A stretch of DNA of 64,000 bases from Bullera alba (Eukaryota; Basidiomycota; Tremellomycetes; Tremellales; Bulleraceae): the NCBI GenBank assembly GCA_001600095.1, contig BCIX01000001.1, positions 3,497,198 through 3,561,197 on the forward strand, given 5' to 3'. Each line of letters opens with the position of its first letter. Within the stretch, counting starts at the first letter, position 1. Under the pieces are notes generated by a model that searched no databases, was not told the origin of the DNA, and saw only the letters and a program-made list of their open reading frames with translations. Made by a program: the position numbers and the translations under genes. Positions 47,664 to 59,638 of the stretch are shown here, in pieces.

Positions 47664-48098
47664 ATGTCATCCGACCTCGTAGCCCAGCTGCGGATGCTAG
47701 GCATCAATGAGAAGACGGCCAAGTTTGCCTTGGAGGTGAGTGGGACCAGGAGAGTCCAAGGGACAAGGACAGTCGATGCCGGCTGCGCCCAGGTGGAGAG
47801 TGATGCCCTGCTAAACCCTAACATTCGCAGCGTAATGGAAATGATGTGACCCGAGCCGCAGATTATGGTAAGTTGATCTGTCCACATGATGTCTCGGTGC
47901 GCTCCAGTGGATGCAGATGAACGTGTGGTCGAAGCTGGTCGAGTGTGGATAGACAGGGAAGCATGGAGGAAAAGAGAAGACCATGTGATGAAGACATGTT
48001 TTGGGGTCATGGACATCATCATTTTTATCTCCGAAGCCATCACAACCCCGCTCGGCTGCCCCTCTCTTTTCCCGCCGATCATCCAACCCTTCCTTTGA
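47664..48098 (+). CDS. candidate small UBA-domain protein (gene model uncertain)
   Basis: Exon 1 starts MSSDLVAQLRMLGINEKTAK and ends at a GAG|GTGAGT donor (47664-47735). After a 90-100 bp intron with a CTAAC branch site and GCAG acceptor, exon 2 gives RNGNDVTRAADY. Together they form a good UBA fold pattern: LxxLGI loop, AL, NxND, AADY. UBA domains bind ubiquitin. A possible third exon (DERVVEAGRVWIDREAW...) runs to a TGA at 48098 and gives about 91 aa in total, but its acceptor and content are weak. A plus-strand continuation toward 48230 or a truncated gene are alternatives. A 267-aa antisense frame over the same DNA has no signature. Confidence 0.45.
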
Positions 48099-48379
48099 CC
48101 CCTCGATGGCCTGGATCCGGACTGTGCCTTCACGCCGATCCCGTAGACTTTGAGCGCACGTTCGAGTCGATGAGATCTGGCGACGAGCAGGCATGGATTC
48201 AACGGTCGTGGGCATCTTCCATTATCTCGACAACGTTTTGCTTCTTTCAACCAGGCGTGGCCAGCACGCAGTCGACGCCAAGAACGTTTACCTCCCATTC
48301 GAGCGGTCGCTGACTTTCAACCCCTTTGATTTGAACTGTTCACCTTATAATATACCCACGCTACACACCTATCGATACG

Positions 48380-50636
48380 ATGGCGCCTCTCAACCGGTCA
48401 TTCTCCTTACCCGTCTCAATGCCTGACTTGTCCCGACTCAAAGTCTTCTCCGGAGCAGCAGGCAAAGACGAGGTGAGTCAAGCTACGAGGTGTATTGCAG
48501 TTTAGCTGACCTCTGTGCTTGCAGGTAAGCGCAACAAAGACCAAATCACCTTCTCCCGCCGTCCCCATCGCACCCCTTCCCGATAGCCCTAGTCCAGGTC
48601 GGGAGAACGAAGAGATTCTCTCAACTCCTTCATCTTCTACATCTGCAAGAGCATGGAGCAGACTTAGCTCGCTGCCGTCGAGGCTGCGTGGAAAGTCTGT
48701 CTCGTCAAAGTCAGATGCCGCCGGCGAGGAGCCCATTCCCGGGCTGGACCTGCATGATATCGTGGAATCTCCGATCGAAGAGCCGAGAGGACGACAAGGT
48801 GCCAAATCTTTAGAGCTAACGCAGACTATTCCTCCTCCTCAACCATACTCATCACCACCTCTTCTTCCCGTTCATCATTCCGCATCTCTCGACGAACAGT
48901 CCTCCTCCTTGATCATGGGCGCCCTTGATCGAGATCGAGGCAGGTCCAGCAGGAACATGTTTGGACTCAAACGTGCTACTTCACCAACCACCCCACCTAA
49001 GCCAGCCGGAGGTTCTTCCCGCTCAGCAGTGATTCAGCCTTCGAAACCGGTGGGAGCGGATTCCGGCCACAAGGAGAGCCGATCTGCCAGAGCGCCTTCA
49101 CCTTTCTTCCGAGCTAGAAGGAACAGGGAGAAGCAAAGAGAAAGGGAGAGGAGTCCTGAAGTCGGCCCGCTAGTCAAGGACACTGAGTCGGACGGAGAGT
49201 CAGTCGTCGACACTGCTTCCGCCAGAGGTGGTCTTAAGAAATTCCGACCGCAAGCCTCTGCTTACGACGATACGGATGTGGAGGGGGATGACAGTGGAAG
49301 TGATGGAGACCGAGGAACCGAAGCAGAAGATTCGGATGACAGTATCGACGAGCACCATGGAGACGACGATGCGGAATCCCTAGCCGAGGACGAGGAGATT
49401 TTCTTCGATGAGGAGACGGAGAAGAACACCGAAGTCAACGCTTTCTTCCTCGAGGGTGATGCCGCTGGTTTGGGAGGCGAATCGGCCGTTCCCGAGGATT
49501 ATGGGAGGGACGTATTGGACAACTTTGGAGAAGAAGTCGAAGAGGACATCCTGGGTGAAGGACCAAATGTCGTGGTGCCCCCTCAACCCTTGTTTCCCGT
49601 CGCCAACGCACTACCCGCCAAGAGTAGCACAACGAAGAAAGGGATCGACCTAACGACTTCGAGACCGTCCTTCGCTAGAGACCGGTGCACGATTAACTTG
49701 ACGCACGGCGACCCAGATGACGCGCTGGAGGAGAGCGGGAAGAGGCTGAGGAGATACGTGGTCTTGAGTGACATGAGCGACGAGAGTCGATATGCGGTGG
49801 AATGGGCAATTGGCACAGTGGCGAGAGACGGAGATGAGATCTTTGTCATCTCAGTCAAGGAGGACGAATCGAAGGGTGAGTCTGTTCGATGCTCTCTTTA
49901 ACACGACCTGACTGATCATGGCTCAGTCGATCCAAAGAACTGGTCAGACTCGGATCGCGCGCAGAAGATCAAGATTCAGAAAGAGGTGAGTCGAGGTCGT
50001 CGGCATTGGTGAGCTGCATATTGAGGATACACTCAGCGACAAACCACCACGCTGGTCTTGGTTCGACAAGTGACGAGTCTACTGCAAAGGACCAGGCTCA
50101 ATATCACGGTGACCTGTCAGTTCCTGCATGCGAAGAATGCCCGGCATATGTTGTTAGGTGAGTTTGTCGCGGAGCTCCGCCCAAGCAAGTCCCTCTCTGA
50201 CCCGCTACAGACCTGATCGACTTCTTGGAACCAACTATGGTTATCGTCGGATCACGAGGTCTGGGTCAGCTAAAGGGGTAAGTTGCATGTGCTGCATGAT
50301 CTTGTCGATTGACTGAGCTCCCTCCAGTATCCTTCTCGGATCCACCTCTCACTACCTCGTCCAAAAGTCTTCCGTGCCGGTCATGGTAAGTTCCCGACTC
50401 TTCATCTCTGCTGCCTTTTGCTAAAAGGACGTGTCCTTCAGGTGGCGCGAAGAAGGTTGCAGAGGCCTTTGAGGAAGACGAATCCTGCCAATCTCAGACA
50501 TTCGCCCAGAGTCAGTCTGGCATCTGCCTCTATCGAAAAGGCCGCGACGTCCAAGCAGGAGGACGAGAACCTGGATGTGGCGACGGAAGAGGACGTCAAG
50601 GCGGAGGAGGCACAACGCCGGAATGCGGAAAAGTAA
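48380..50636 (+). CDS. universal stress protein (USP)-domain protein with long disordered N terminus
   Basis: Six or seven exons. The N-terminal part (about 430 residues) is Ser/Pro/Arg-rich, then strongly acidic (DSGSDGDRGTEAEDSDDSID), with EEIFFDEETEKNTEVNAFFL at its end. The C-terminal USP domain starts at RRYVVLSDMSDESRYAVEWA and continues DGDEIFVISVKEDES, then TLVLVRQVTSLLQRTRLNIT. It contains the ATP-binding pattern IVGSRGLGQLKGILLGSTSH and SVPVMV. A Lys/Glu tail follows. Fungal USP proteins of this build are little studied; nucleotide binding and a stress role are inferred from the domain. The stop at 50636 follows a possible GTAAAG donor, so an alternative 3' exon cannot be excluded. 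Confidence 0.9.
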
Positions 50637-51075
50637 AGCAGGCACGAAAAGGTACGCCGGGGTTCCGGTTCCTGATCCAGAGGACGTCGGTGTCGACGTT
50701 TCAGAAATCAGGACGGTGTGTTTGTGTGTGCAATCGAGGACACATCGCATACAGTAGTTGGTTGTATACAGAGTGCATATACAGGATCGATACACAAGTA
50801 GCAGTAGAACTCTACTATAGTTGACCATGATGCCAAATCCACTCCATCTCTCCCGACCTCTCCGCAAACAAATGATCCACGGGATGTCCTTCAAAGCCTC
50901 TCCCGAAGACTCGAGGAGACTCCGAAAGGGATTCCTGTGTGAAGGACCTGTCAGCAGCGATTCTCGACACGAGTGAGAGTGGTTATAAGTAGGCAGTCAT
51001 GAGAGCGTCTCCCTCCCTCTATCCGTCTTCTCACGACCCCGTATCTCCCATCAAGAACAGCTGTAAAACGCAAAG
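50637..51075. other. intergenic region
   Basis: About 440 bp, tandem orientation between the USP gene and the membrane protein gene. No feature recognised. Confidence 0.5.
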
Positions 51076-53002
51076 ATGTCAAACCTCAACGAAACATGCG
51101 CCGGGTTGATCGTGGTCATGTCGATGATTGTGAGTTGACGAGGGACTTTTTGCTGTACCGAGGTCGACTTCCCAGTGATACTGGAGCCTTGACTAATGGT
51201 CTGATAGTCTCTCGGTCACGCAGGGCTACATACGTACAAGTTTGACAAATGGCGGTGTCTCGTTCCCCGAAGACGGGAATGGTTCAGAGTCCTTCTCACC
51301 GTGAGCTCAAGTCCATCAGTACTCCTGACCAGTGCTGATTCAGGTGTCTAGTGGATGCTCATATTGGCCAACGTCGGCTTGTTCGTCTGGGGACTGGGAT
51401 GGTCTATAGTCAAGTATAACCTGGGCTGGGTGATACTACCAGATTACGGTGCGATACCGACGCCTTACCCCATGTTCCCGGGAAAGTACTCCAAGGTCAA
51501 CATCCCTTTGACCATCTCCATGAATAGTGAGTGAAGTCACAATCTGCATGCTGGAGCTCTGTGGGGATGGTACTGACATGAAGGCAGTTGCGTACTCTTT
51601 GCAAGCCTCGCTCAATGCCGAAGAAGGACTATATTGGTTCCACCTGATGAGAGCCGTACGACAGGTATGTCCGCCGTCCTTAAGGAGAGCGCCTTTGGGT
51701 CTATGAGAACCGGGATTGACACTTGGATAGCCCAAATCCGCTAGGAACTGGCTGAACTCGAACTACTTCTATGCCTGGATCGTCATTTCCCTCTTCATCG
51801 CCTTCGTGCAGTGCGGTGTTGGTTATATCCGCTCTGATGGCAACCAAGTCCTGGCTCTGGCCAAGGAGTTGACTTGTGGAGGCGTGGTAGAGCTGTTTGT
51901 GCTTCTTTGCGCCTCCTGGGTTCTGCTAAAGTTCCCTGCTTTCCTGAAAGACGTCGTGAGTACTGCATAAGAGGCCGAGGCTATTGTCTCGCTCGGAAGT
52001 CCGCTGAAGCTGATCTGCCTGGTCAGAAAGCTTCTGGTGCCGGTCCCGACGTCAGAGCGAGACTCCACTTTTACCATGGTGAGTACACGATCAACGTGAT
52101 TGATCTACGCTGACTAAGTTCAGAGGCGAACAAGGTCCGAACGTTCTTCCGAGCTGTCTTCACCGTGACCCTGCTCATCCTGGGTATCGACGGCTGTACT
52201 CCTGAGATGAGGGTTAACAACACACAGTGAGCATACTTACTACCTGAGGAGGCGCCCATAAACTGACCTACGCTGTAGCATGGCAAGCGGTGAGAACGGA
52301 TCTCACAGCCGATTCGGCACGTACTGACTCGCCCTCAGACTTGATCATCATGGTTTGCCTCGGTTCATTCTTCATCGTTCTGATGGTTTCAATGACTGTC
52401 AGTACCTTTGCAGTTTAAAGATGAGAAGGAGCAGAGCTGATCCTTCCTTTAGCTCTACCTCCCAAGGACGTACAACACTCTGCCACGATCTGGACAAGTG
52501 ATGATCGGGCAAGCGCAGCCAGCTCACGGACGAAACGCTCAGGATATGCAACTCACCAGCGGCCATGCCCTCATGTCGTTGCTGAGAGAAGGCGGACAGT
52601 GGGATGACGACGACGATCTTCGAGCGGGAATCACCACCGCCAACGGCACCCAGAGCCAGCATAATCTCGAAGTCGGCGGACCATTCGACAGTACGCCAAA
52701 GAACTGGAGTCTCAGCAGCGGACAGTTGAGCAAGGAGGACAAGTGGGAGGAGGATGTCGAGGCGCAACGACCAGAGCTGCCCTCTGTGGTGAGTACCCAG
52801 TCGTGTGGTTCTCACGAGTCGAGGAGCTGATAAGGTTGCCCAGTTGGAGCACTTTACTTCGCCAATTTGTAAGTCCTACTTGACGATGTGGAGTGAGATG
52901 CGATACTGACCGGCTCGCCCTTTAGCTGTTCAACGAGCCGAAGTCAGCAGCGGTCCATTGAGGATCCACATCCAGCGCGAGGTGCATCAGGACAGGGCAT
53001 GA
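51076..53002 (+). CDS. multi-pass membrane protein of unknown function
   Basis: About ten short exons join to roughly 450 aa. At least six hydrophobic segments are visible: CAGLIVVMSMISLGHAG, WMLILANVGLFVWGLGW, YFYAWIVISLFIAFVQCGVG, GGVVELFVLLCASWVLL, FFRAVFTVTLLILGIDG and LIIMVCLGSFFIVLMVSMTL. A short N terminus with one Asn-glycosylation site (NET) precedes them. A loop of about 60 residues separates spans two and three. The hydrophilic tail of about 140 residues is acidic and contains ALMSLLREGGQWDDDDDLR. This layout is compatible with a fungal receptor-like or channel-associated protein, but I recognise no family. Confidence 0.78.
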
Positions 53003-53298
53003 AGAGATGCACGGTCTCGACTGGACGCATGCGATTTTTGGTGAGCGGTGACATCAACCGGCGGGTATGCGAATTCCCGGGAGGTTCGGAGCTTGGTAAT
53101 GGGTTTTGGGAGATCTGTCATCTGAGTCATCGTTGGTGGATGGTGCAATCCATCGCGCCATCGCCATCGTGCTGTCCAGAGATGGCCAGGTCGATGGCGG
53201 ACTTCCAGTGGTTTTAATAGTTCGCTTATAGGTTCCTACATTTGCTTCTTGTTGTTGCATGAAGAGCGTTCTGTGCAATAGTCCCGATACCTCCCAAG

Positions 53299-55073
53299 AT
53301 GACAATCACGCAAAACGGCGACGCTGCGCAAGTCGAGTATACGGCAGGTCAGGCTAGCAACACCAATGGATCCACGAATGGCCATCACAGTCGACACCAT
53401 GACTCGTACACCACTCGAGCTATACACGTCGGTTCGGAACCCGACCCATCGACAGGTGCTGTGGTCCCTTCTTTGAGCGTCGCGACGACCTTCCTCCAGG
53501 ATGGGATCGGCAAGGACAGAGTGAGTCACGGAGCACCTTCTCGAAACGCCAACGAGGAGGGGCGTAACATTGCTGATACAGACCAGGGCTACGATTACTC
53601 TCGATCTATCAATCCCACCCGATCCGCACTAGAGGCAGTTCTCACGTCTCTCGAAACCTCACCCGCGTCCTCCACCACCTCTAATGGGCAACACGACCAG
53701 CACGATGGTTCAGGAGGAGATTCTCTCGTCTTCGCGTCCGGATCAGCTGCTACGGCTGCTATATCCCATTGGGTGTCGCTACCCACCGTGGAGGGAGGCG
53801 CAGGGGGCAAAGACGGGGAGAATGGCGTGGGCGGACACATCCTCGCAGTCAACGACGTGGTGCGTATTCCCACGTTCTGAGATCTGGTCATTCTGGTGCA
53901 TAGAGCTGAATAGCCTGAACCTAGTACGGCGGCACTGCTCGATACTTGTCTCGAGCGTCAAGGGCAAGTGGACTCGAGGTTACGTACCTCGACATGGAAA
54001 AGGCAGGGGAGCAGGGGATTCGTGACGCCATTAGGCCAGACACCAGGGTACGTTTGCCTCAATCCGTAGCTGAGTCTCACATGATGACCTCTACCAGGTG
54101 ATATGGATCGAAGTGCCAACAAACCCCCTCCTCCTAGTTCCTCCTCTTGGCCTGGTCGCCAAGATTGTCGACTCTCTGCCCGCCGGACAACGGCCGCTAG
54201 TTCTCGTCGACACGACCTTCCTCTCCTCGTTCTACTTCACACCTCTGGTAGCTCAAGGCGGGGAAGGCTCTCTGCCTCTAGCCGACATTGTCCTATCGTC
54301 ACTGTCAAAGTACTCGGGCGGCCACTCGGACATCATCCTCGGTTCGCTCACCATCTCCGCTCGAACCAAGGCGCATTTCCCAAACCTCCTCAAAGGCCTC
54401 AGATTCCTTCAGAACTCAATGGGAGGGATCCCCTCTCCCCGCGATTGTCACCTAATGATCCGGAGTCTCAAGACGCTCAGCGTTAGGGCCCTTCGTCACG
54501 GCATCAACGCCCTCCGCTTCGCAGCCTGGTTGAGGGAGGAAAAGGGCGACGTGGTCGAGAGGATCAGGTATCCCGGTCTCAAGACTGACGGTGCTTTCCA
54601 CCAAGTCGAATCGCTCTTGTCTGGAAACGCCAAGAAAGAGCTCGCCTTCTTGGGCTGGCAGTTCCCATCAAAGAAGAACGCTGCAGATGAATCGGTCGAC
54701 AGGAATTCTCTCTCGTATGCCACAACATTGGGTATACCCTTCGGGGGTGTTGTCTCCTTTGAGATCAAGGGGGCTTCAGAGGAGGAGACAGAGAAGTTTT
54801 TGGTCAAGTTGCGCTTGATATCCCTGGCGGAGAGTCTGGGAGGAGTGGAGAGTCTGATCGAGGCGCCGTACGGCATGACTCATCAGGTGAGTATTCTCAG
54901 CGCGGGGATCAGCATTGTTAGTATCAAACTGACCTGTGTATAAGGGACTGCCCGCGGAGACTCGAGCGGCTTTGGGCATCACTCCCGGTTTGATCAGATT
55001 CTCAGTCGGTATCGAGGATTTCGAAGACTTGGTAGATGATATAGAGCAGGCGTTCAAGAGCATCGGTCGATGA
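53299..55073 (+). CDS. CYS3: cystathionine gamma-lyase-type PLP enzyme (Cys/Met metabolism)
   Basis: Pyridoxal-phosphate enzyme of the trans-sulfuration family. Landmarks: TTRAIHVGSEPDPSTGAVVP, YDYSRSINPTRSALE (phosphate-binding region), SLVFASGSAAT, YGGTARYL, VIWIEVPTNPLL, LVDTTFLSSFYF, and the PLP lysine in SSLSKYSGGHSDIILG. The C terminus holds SLGGVESLIEAP and LIRFSVGIED. Five exons; the first intron ends at a ACCAG acceptor that gives DRGYDYSR in phase. The Ser/Gly/Gln insertion near the N terminus is larger than usual. Cystathionine gamma-lyase (cysteine from cystathionine) is the likeliest activity, but cystathionine gamma-synthase or O-acetylhomoserine sulfhydrylase relatives share these motifs. 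Confidence 0.82.
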
Positions 55074-55619
55074 GCAGCACATGGACGATTCCTGGCTTTA
55101 TACCTACGACTTCATAGCATGTTTCCATGTATGCCGTTCATGTGTGGATCCAGGACTCAGAGTTCTCATCTTGCAGTTGTAGGCACTTGTAGCATGTCGT
55201 GTCGTATGCAACACGGCACTTCCAAGCAGGGCCAGGCATGCATGCAGATTGCAGAATGCAGACCCCCGCACAGGACAAAGTGCCACACTCGTCGGGAATA
55301 TGGAATCCTCGAAACTCCGTTCAACATTTCAACCAAATTGATTCCGTCTGATCCCGTTTCGCTGGCTCGGGTGAGCACCGCCAAAAGCGACGAAAGACGT
55401 CTAGGTGAGGAGATCAACCATTGTAAAACACCTCAAAAACCCGACACTCGTTCAACAACTGTGGGTCACGGAGGGACAGGAAGGAATTAGAGTGGACGGA
55501 GCGCTGACTGATAGGTTGTCCTATTCTTGTTCTTCGATTTTCACCTTGCACTTTCGATTGGATCAATTTGCACAAACGTTCACCCGTCACTCTGGACAAA
55601 TTCACTACAACAGGTCGAG
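55074..55619. other. intergenic region upstream of RPL17
   Basis: About 545 bp. It holds the CYS3 3' UTR and the RPL17 promoter, with a pyrimidine-rich stretch near 55520-55555 close to the expected transcription start. No other gene seen. Confidence 0.5.
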
Positions 55620-56503
55620 ATGGTGAGCGAGAGCGATAGAGGAGGAGTGGAGTCTGGATGCTTATATGGTGACTACAGGTCCGATACTCTTCTGCTCAGA
55701 TCGCCGCCGGCAACCCGGAGAAGTGTACGTTCAGACGGGAAATGCTGGAACTATGGAGGATGTGATCTGACGAGGCTGTCTGTAGTCGCCAAAGCTCGAG
55801 GAGAGTATGTCCGAACCCACTTCAAGAACATGCGGGAGGTCGCCGCCGCCCTTAACGGTGGGTGAAAGAGGACATGGAAGGAGGACTTTGGGAGCTGATC
55901 GCGGAACCTAGGCATGAACCTGCAGAAGGCTTACACCTACCTCGCCGATGTCCAGGAGCACAAGCAGATCATCCCATTCAGGCGATTCGCTGGTGGTATT
56001 GGACGAGCCTCGCAGGCCAAGCAGTTCGGCACCACGAAAGGTGAGGGGATATCATATTGCGTGGTGTGGGAGATGGACCGGAGACTAGATGGAGACAGAA
56101 GAGCAGGATGTGGAGTGCAAGGAGCACAAGCTGATACGTCTCAGGTCGATGGCCCACCAAGTCTGTTCAGTTCATCCTCCGTCTGCTGAAGAACGCCGAG
56201 TCCAACGCCGATGCCAAGGACCTTACCGTTGAGGACCTGTTCATCAAGAACATTGTCGTCAACCAGGCCCCAAAGACCAGGAGAAGGACGTACCGAGCCC
56301 ACGGTCGAATGTGAGTGACGGCTCTGTATCATGTGGAAGTGGTGTCTGACCAGTTATCTCTTAGCAACCCATACCAGGGTCACCCATGCCACATCGAAAT
56401 CTTCCTCACCACCCCATCCTCCGAAGTTGCCCGATCCAAAGACCTCGATGTTTCCGCCAAGAGCTCGAAGAAGGGCAAGACGGTCGCCGCTATCGAGGCT
56501 TAA
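55620..56503 (+). CDS. RPL17: 60S ribosomal protein uL22 (Rpl17)
   Basis: Large-subunit protein that lines the nascent-chain exit tunnel. The coding part of exon 1 is the ATG alone; the intron follows at once and exon 2 begins [16 protein letters not shown]. Further landmarks: [119 protein letters not shown]. Six exons, about 190 aa, ending GKTVAAIEA. Introns 1 and 4 are the longest. No C/D or H/ACA snoRNA box set was recognised in them. Confidence 0.96.
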
Positions 56504-56870
56504 GCGGGAGTAGGACCAACTTAGGGTGTAGTGATAGGGTAGATTACGTGTATGATTTACATTGATGGATCATATGCTTGACGCTGTGGAGTGGATTGCG
56601 TGGGCGGTGGTACTCTCTGAGTGATTTGTCGTCAAGCTCGCCCATCATGGTTGTGCGAGACATCGAGGCTCCCAATCCAGTACTAGTCCCGTTGAGTATC
56701 GTGATTCCTCGTGATTCGTGCTCGCCGAGTGAATTTTACTTCCGGCTCGCGTCGTCGCTTTGCATGTTGACGGGTTCGGCATTCGTCGGTTGTAATTCAT
56801 CGATCTGACTTGGGTCCAGCGTCTCTCGAAAGCGACTCGGGACCCGAATATACAGCCGTCACATCGCATC
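56504..56870. other. intergenic region RPL17 / EAF6
   Basis: About 365 bp, tandem. No feature recognised. Confidence 0.5.
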
Positions 56871-57466
56871 ATGAGCCAGATCGGACCGCCCGCCGACGCC
56901 AAACAGGCCCAAGCCGCAGCTTTGCACGAGCTGGAGGCTGCTATGAAGAGGAAACGAGCTATCGACACTTCGCTCGTGAGTACCGTTGGCGATCTCGAGG
57001 GGCCGCTGCTCCATTCCTTGATTTGTGGCTGAATGATATTTGTATAGGCCAATCTCGAAGCATCTATATACGCCTTCGAAGGTAGCTATCTTGAAGAGAC
57101 CGCCCAGTCTGGCGGCAACATCATCAAGGTGAGCCAAATTGCCCTTTCTACGCCCGAATCGTTACGATGGAGGGACGACCGCGGTTTACGAGCACTTGGC
57201 TAATTCGTATAGGGGTTCGATAACTACCTCAAACCCCCTACAAACTCGAACGTCTCGAAGAAGAAGTTGGACGTGACGGAGCAAGATCGATTGTTCAGTA
57301 CCAGCAGTAGCACGTATCAACAGGTGAGTCTCCGCCGCCTTTTCACAACTACGTGGTCCCTCTGATCAGGAGGGACGTCAAGGGAGTACTACTAATGCAA
57401 ATTTAGAGCATTGAAGCGAAACGACAGAACGAAATGTCGCAATATGCCATGGGCGGCAGGAAGTAA
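56871..57466 (+). CDS. EAF6: NuA4/MOZ-type histone acetyltransferase subunit Eaf6
   Basis: Four exons encode about 116 aa. The conserved block is clear after splicing: LHELEAAMKRKRAIDTSLAN, LEASIYAFEGSYLEETAQSG and GNIIKGFDNYLKPP, followed by RLFSTSSSTYQQ. The first part forms a coiled coil. In yeast Eaf6 is shared by the NuA4 and NuA3 complexes and helps Epl1 and Yng-type subunits hold the acetyltransferase together. Length fits the yeast protein (113 aa). It is tail-to-tail with the PPR gene. Confidence 0.93.
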
Positions 57467-57794
57467 AGGGGTAGAAAGGACTGCCGACTCAGCTTCACAT
57501 CCTCACCGACAATCCGGCGCCAGCAAGTCCCGCAGGGCACAGGCTCCGCTTTCCTGGCCCACCTTGACAACCACGACACATCGGACGATTCATGAGCCAT
57601 CGATGTGGCGAGGCGCAAGCTAGGAACGTCGAGGGATAGAACACAAGAATCGTCAAACTTGAGAGTTCCAGCGCAATGAGATCTCCTGACACGGTGTTGT
57701 ACTCGTCCGTGTTGTAGTATATGCATACAGTATGTATCCGAGATAGTCCGTGTTCACGATCTACCTCCCGCATCGGCGAGACATGGCGACGCTA
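57467..57794. other. convergent intergenic region EAF6 / PPR gene
   Basis: About 325 bp holding two 3' UTRs. The palindrome-like ATACAGTATGTAT word near 57725 may mark a 3' end signal. No gene. Confidence 0.4.
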
Positions 57795-59638
57795 GCCCTG
57801 GGCATGCGGGTGGTTGTGCTTTCTGGCGACTTCGAGCGTCTTTGCGGTCATGGTATAGCCTAGCTCCTGCATCTCCTCCGAAACCATCTTCCACCGAGAG
57901 TCCTGCGCCTCTAGGCATCGCCGGAGGAGCGAGTCGTAAGTTGCCCGTGTTGGCATCATCCCGGCAGTCTTCATCGCCTCGAGATAGAAGAATGCGTCTT
58001 CGTATGACGTTTCGGCGGCGACCGAGAGCAGAATGATCCTCTCGTATGTCGCTCGATTGGGCTTGAGACCCTCCACTTCCCCCATCTCCTTCATAATGAT
58101 CTCGCCGAGGTCGTGGAACTTGTGGATCAAACACGCGTCGAGGATCAGGTTGAACGAGTCGATTGTCGGAGTCAAGCCAAAGTCCTTGATGGCGAGCTGG
58201 TTAGCTCTGGCTCTTTGCAAATCACCAAGGCAGACACTAGCTGCGATCAGAGCGTCCAGGACCACAATATCGACCGGTTCCCCCGCCTTGTGCAGATCCT
58301 CTGCAGCGTAGAATGCTTGGTCGATGAGATTTGGAGTAGTAAGAACGTTGACTATCGATCGCGCCGTATCCAATGTCACCGGCAGACCACTTTGTCGAAT
58401 GTTGGAAATCGTTCTAATCGCATCCGGCACCCTTGACGCGTTGACAAAGGCTTCCGTCAAGGCAGTGAGGTGCTCTTCTCCGGGAGTGATATCAATGTCG
58501 GCCAACGCGGCGATGCTTTTGGTGACCAAGTCAGGATTTCCTAAACGAGCACCGGCGTCCATGATCTTCATCAACAGACCTCCATCTGGAGTGAACATCT
58601 GAGTGTCTTCCAGTCTGGCCCAAGCTTGCTCGATACCTTCCAGCTGGGTTGATTCAGCGATGAAAGTGTCGGGACAATCTGGAGCGGACTCACATAAAAG
58701 TTGTCGGCACTTGAGGTAAGAATCGCAATCCAGGATGTGAGAGAGATTTCCGCTATTCCAGGCAATGCCTTGAACTTCTTCGAAAGCTCAAGAGCCAGCC
58801 GTGGCATATTGTCCACGCAACACTGCGTCATCAATGCGTCGATGGCCACCGGTGGAGGAACCAAGCCTTTTGCCAACATTTCAGTGACGATGAACAACCG
58901 TTGGTCGGCTCGTACGTCCTCCTGCCATTTCGGATGGAAATTCCGAACATGGCCTTTCGTCGGATCGACCTGGGATAAAGCAGCATATAAAGCGGTCGGC
59001 CAGTGGCCCTCCTTCGTAGCTAGTGCCATCAAAGAGGGGATCAATGACTTGTCTTCCTTCGCGAGCTGAGGAAAGAGTCAGCTTTCTAATCATGCGTCGG
59101 TGATGTGCGTACTCACCTCGGACAAGCTATCGAGCGCTTCTGACGACAACTCTATTCCCGATGCCCTTGCGTCCTCTACGGCCGACAGCGCTATGTCTAG
59201 GAAGAACCGGCGCTCAGGGGTGATACCATGTCGAGGGGTCGTAGGAAGCCGACTCGTGGTAGCGGCGCATTGTTTGATGACGTCCTGGTAAGCTTGAGCT
59301 GTCGCTGCGTTCTGCGACTTTAGGGCAGACAGCTTTGCCAGTGTCACAGCCAGCAGATTGGGCGCTGGACCGGAAGCTAACTGGATCAGCATTCGGCCCT
59401 CCATTTCGATTGCTCACCCTTCCTGGGTCGATGTCCTTCTCTATTGCTGTTCTGTCGCTGTTGACTTTCAGAGGTGAATCTTTGCACAGAGGTGGAACCT
59501 GAGGCTTCGGCAGGAGCTGGGCGTAGTGTGAGCTTTGGTGACCTCTCCGGGATCTGGCTTGTACTTACTGAATGTACTCGAGGAAAACCGTGCGCGGGCT
59601 ACCAGTGATGTCCCATTCCTGATGACCGTCCGAGACAT
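57792..59638 (-). CDS. mitochondrial pentatricopeptide-repeat (PPR) protein
   Basis: Five exons. The N terminus MSRTVIRNGTSLVARARFSS is a clear mitochondrial presequence, followed by a Gln/Arg/Ser linker. The body is a helical-repeat protein; PPR-like units are visible at VVLDALIAASVCLGDLQRAR, TIDSFNLILDACLIHKFHDL, NRATYERIILLSVAAETSYE, AFFYLEAMKTAGMMPTRATY and DSLLRRCLEAQDSRWKMVSE (written in pieces). Such proteins bind single-stranded RNA and act in mitochondrial RNA processing or translation. The exact orthologue (for example Ccm1- or Dmr1-like) is not clear. It is divergent from MRP4, which also serves mitochondrial translation. The exon-2/3 joint uses a TTAG acceptor to keep phase. Confidence 0.86.

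Noticed and set aside
47495..48298. 267-aa minus-strand open frame
   Set aside because: No family signature, Trp/Arg/Ser-heavy composition of an antisense frame, and it overlaps well-formed plus-strand UBA exons with good splice sites.
55622..56160. intronic snoRNA in RPL17
   Set aside because: Ribosomal-protein introns often host snoRNAs, but no paired C/D or H/ACA boxes could be found here.
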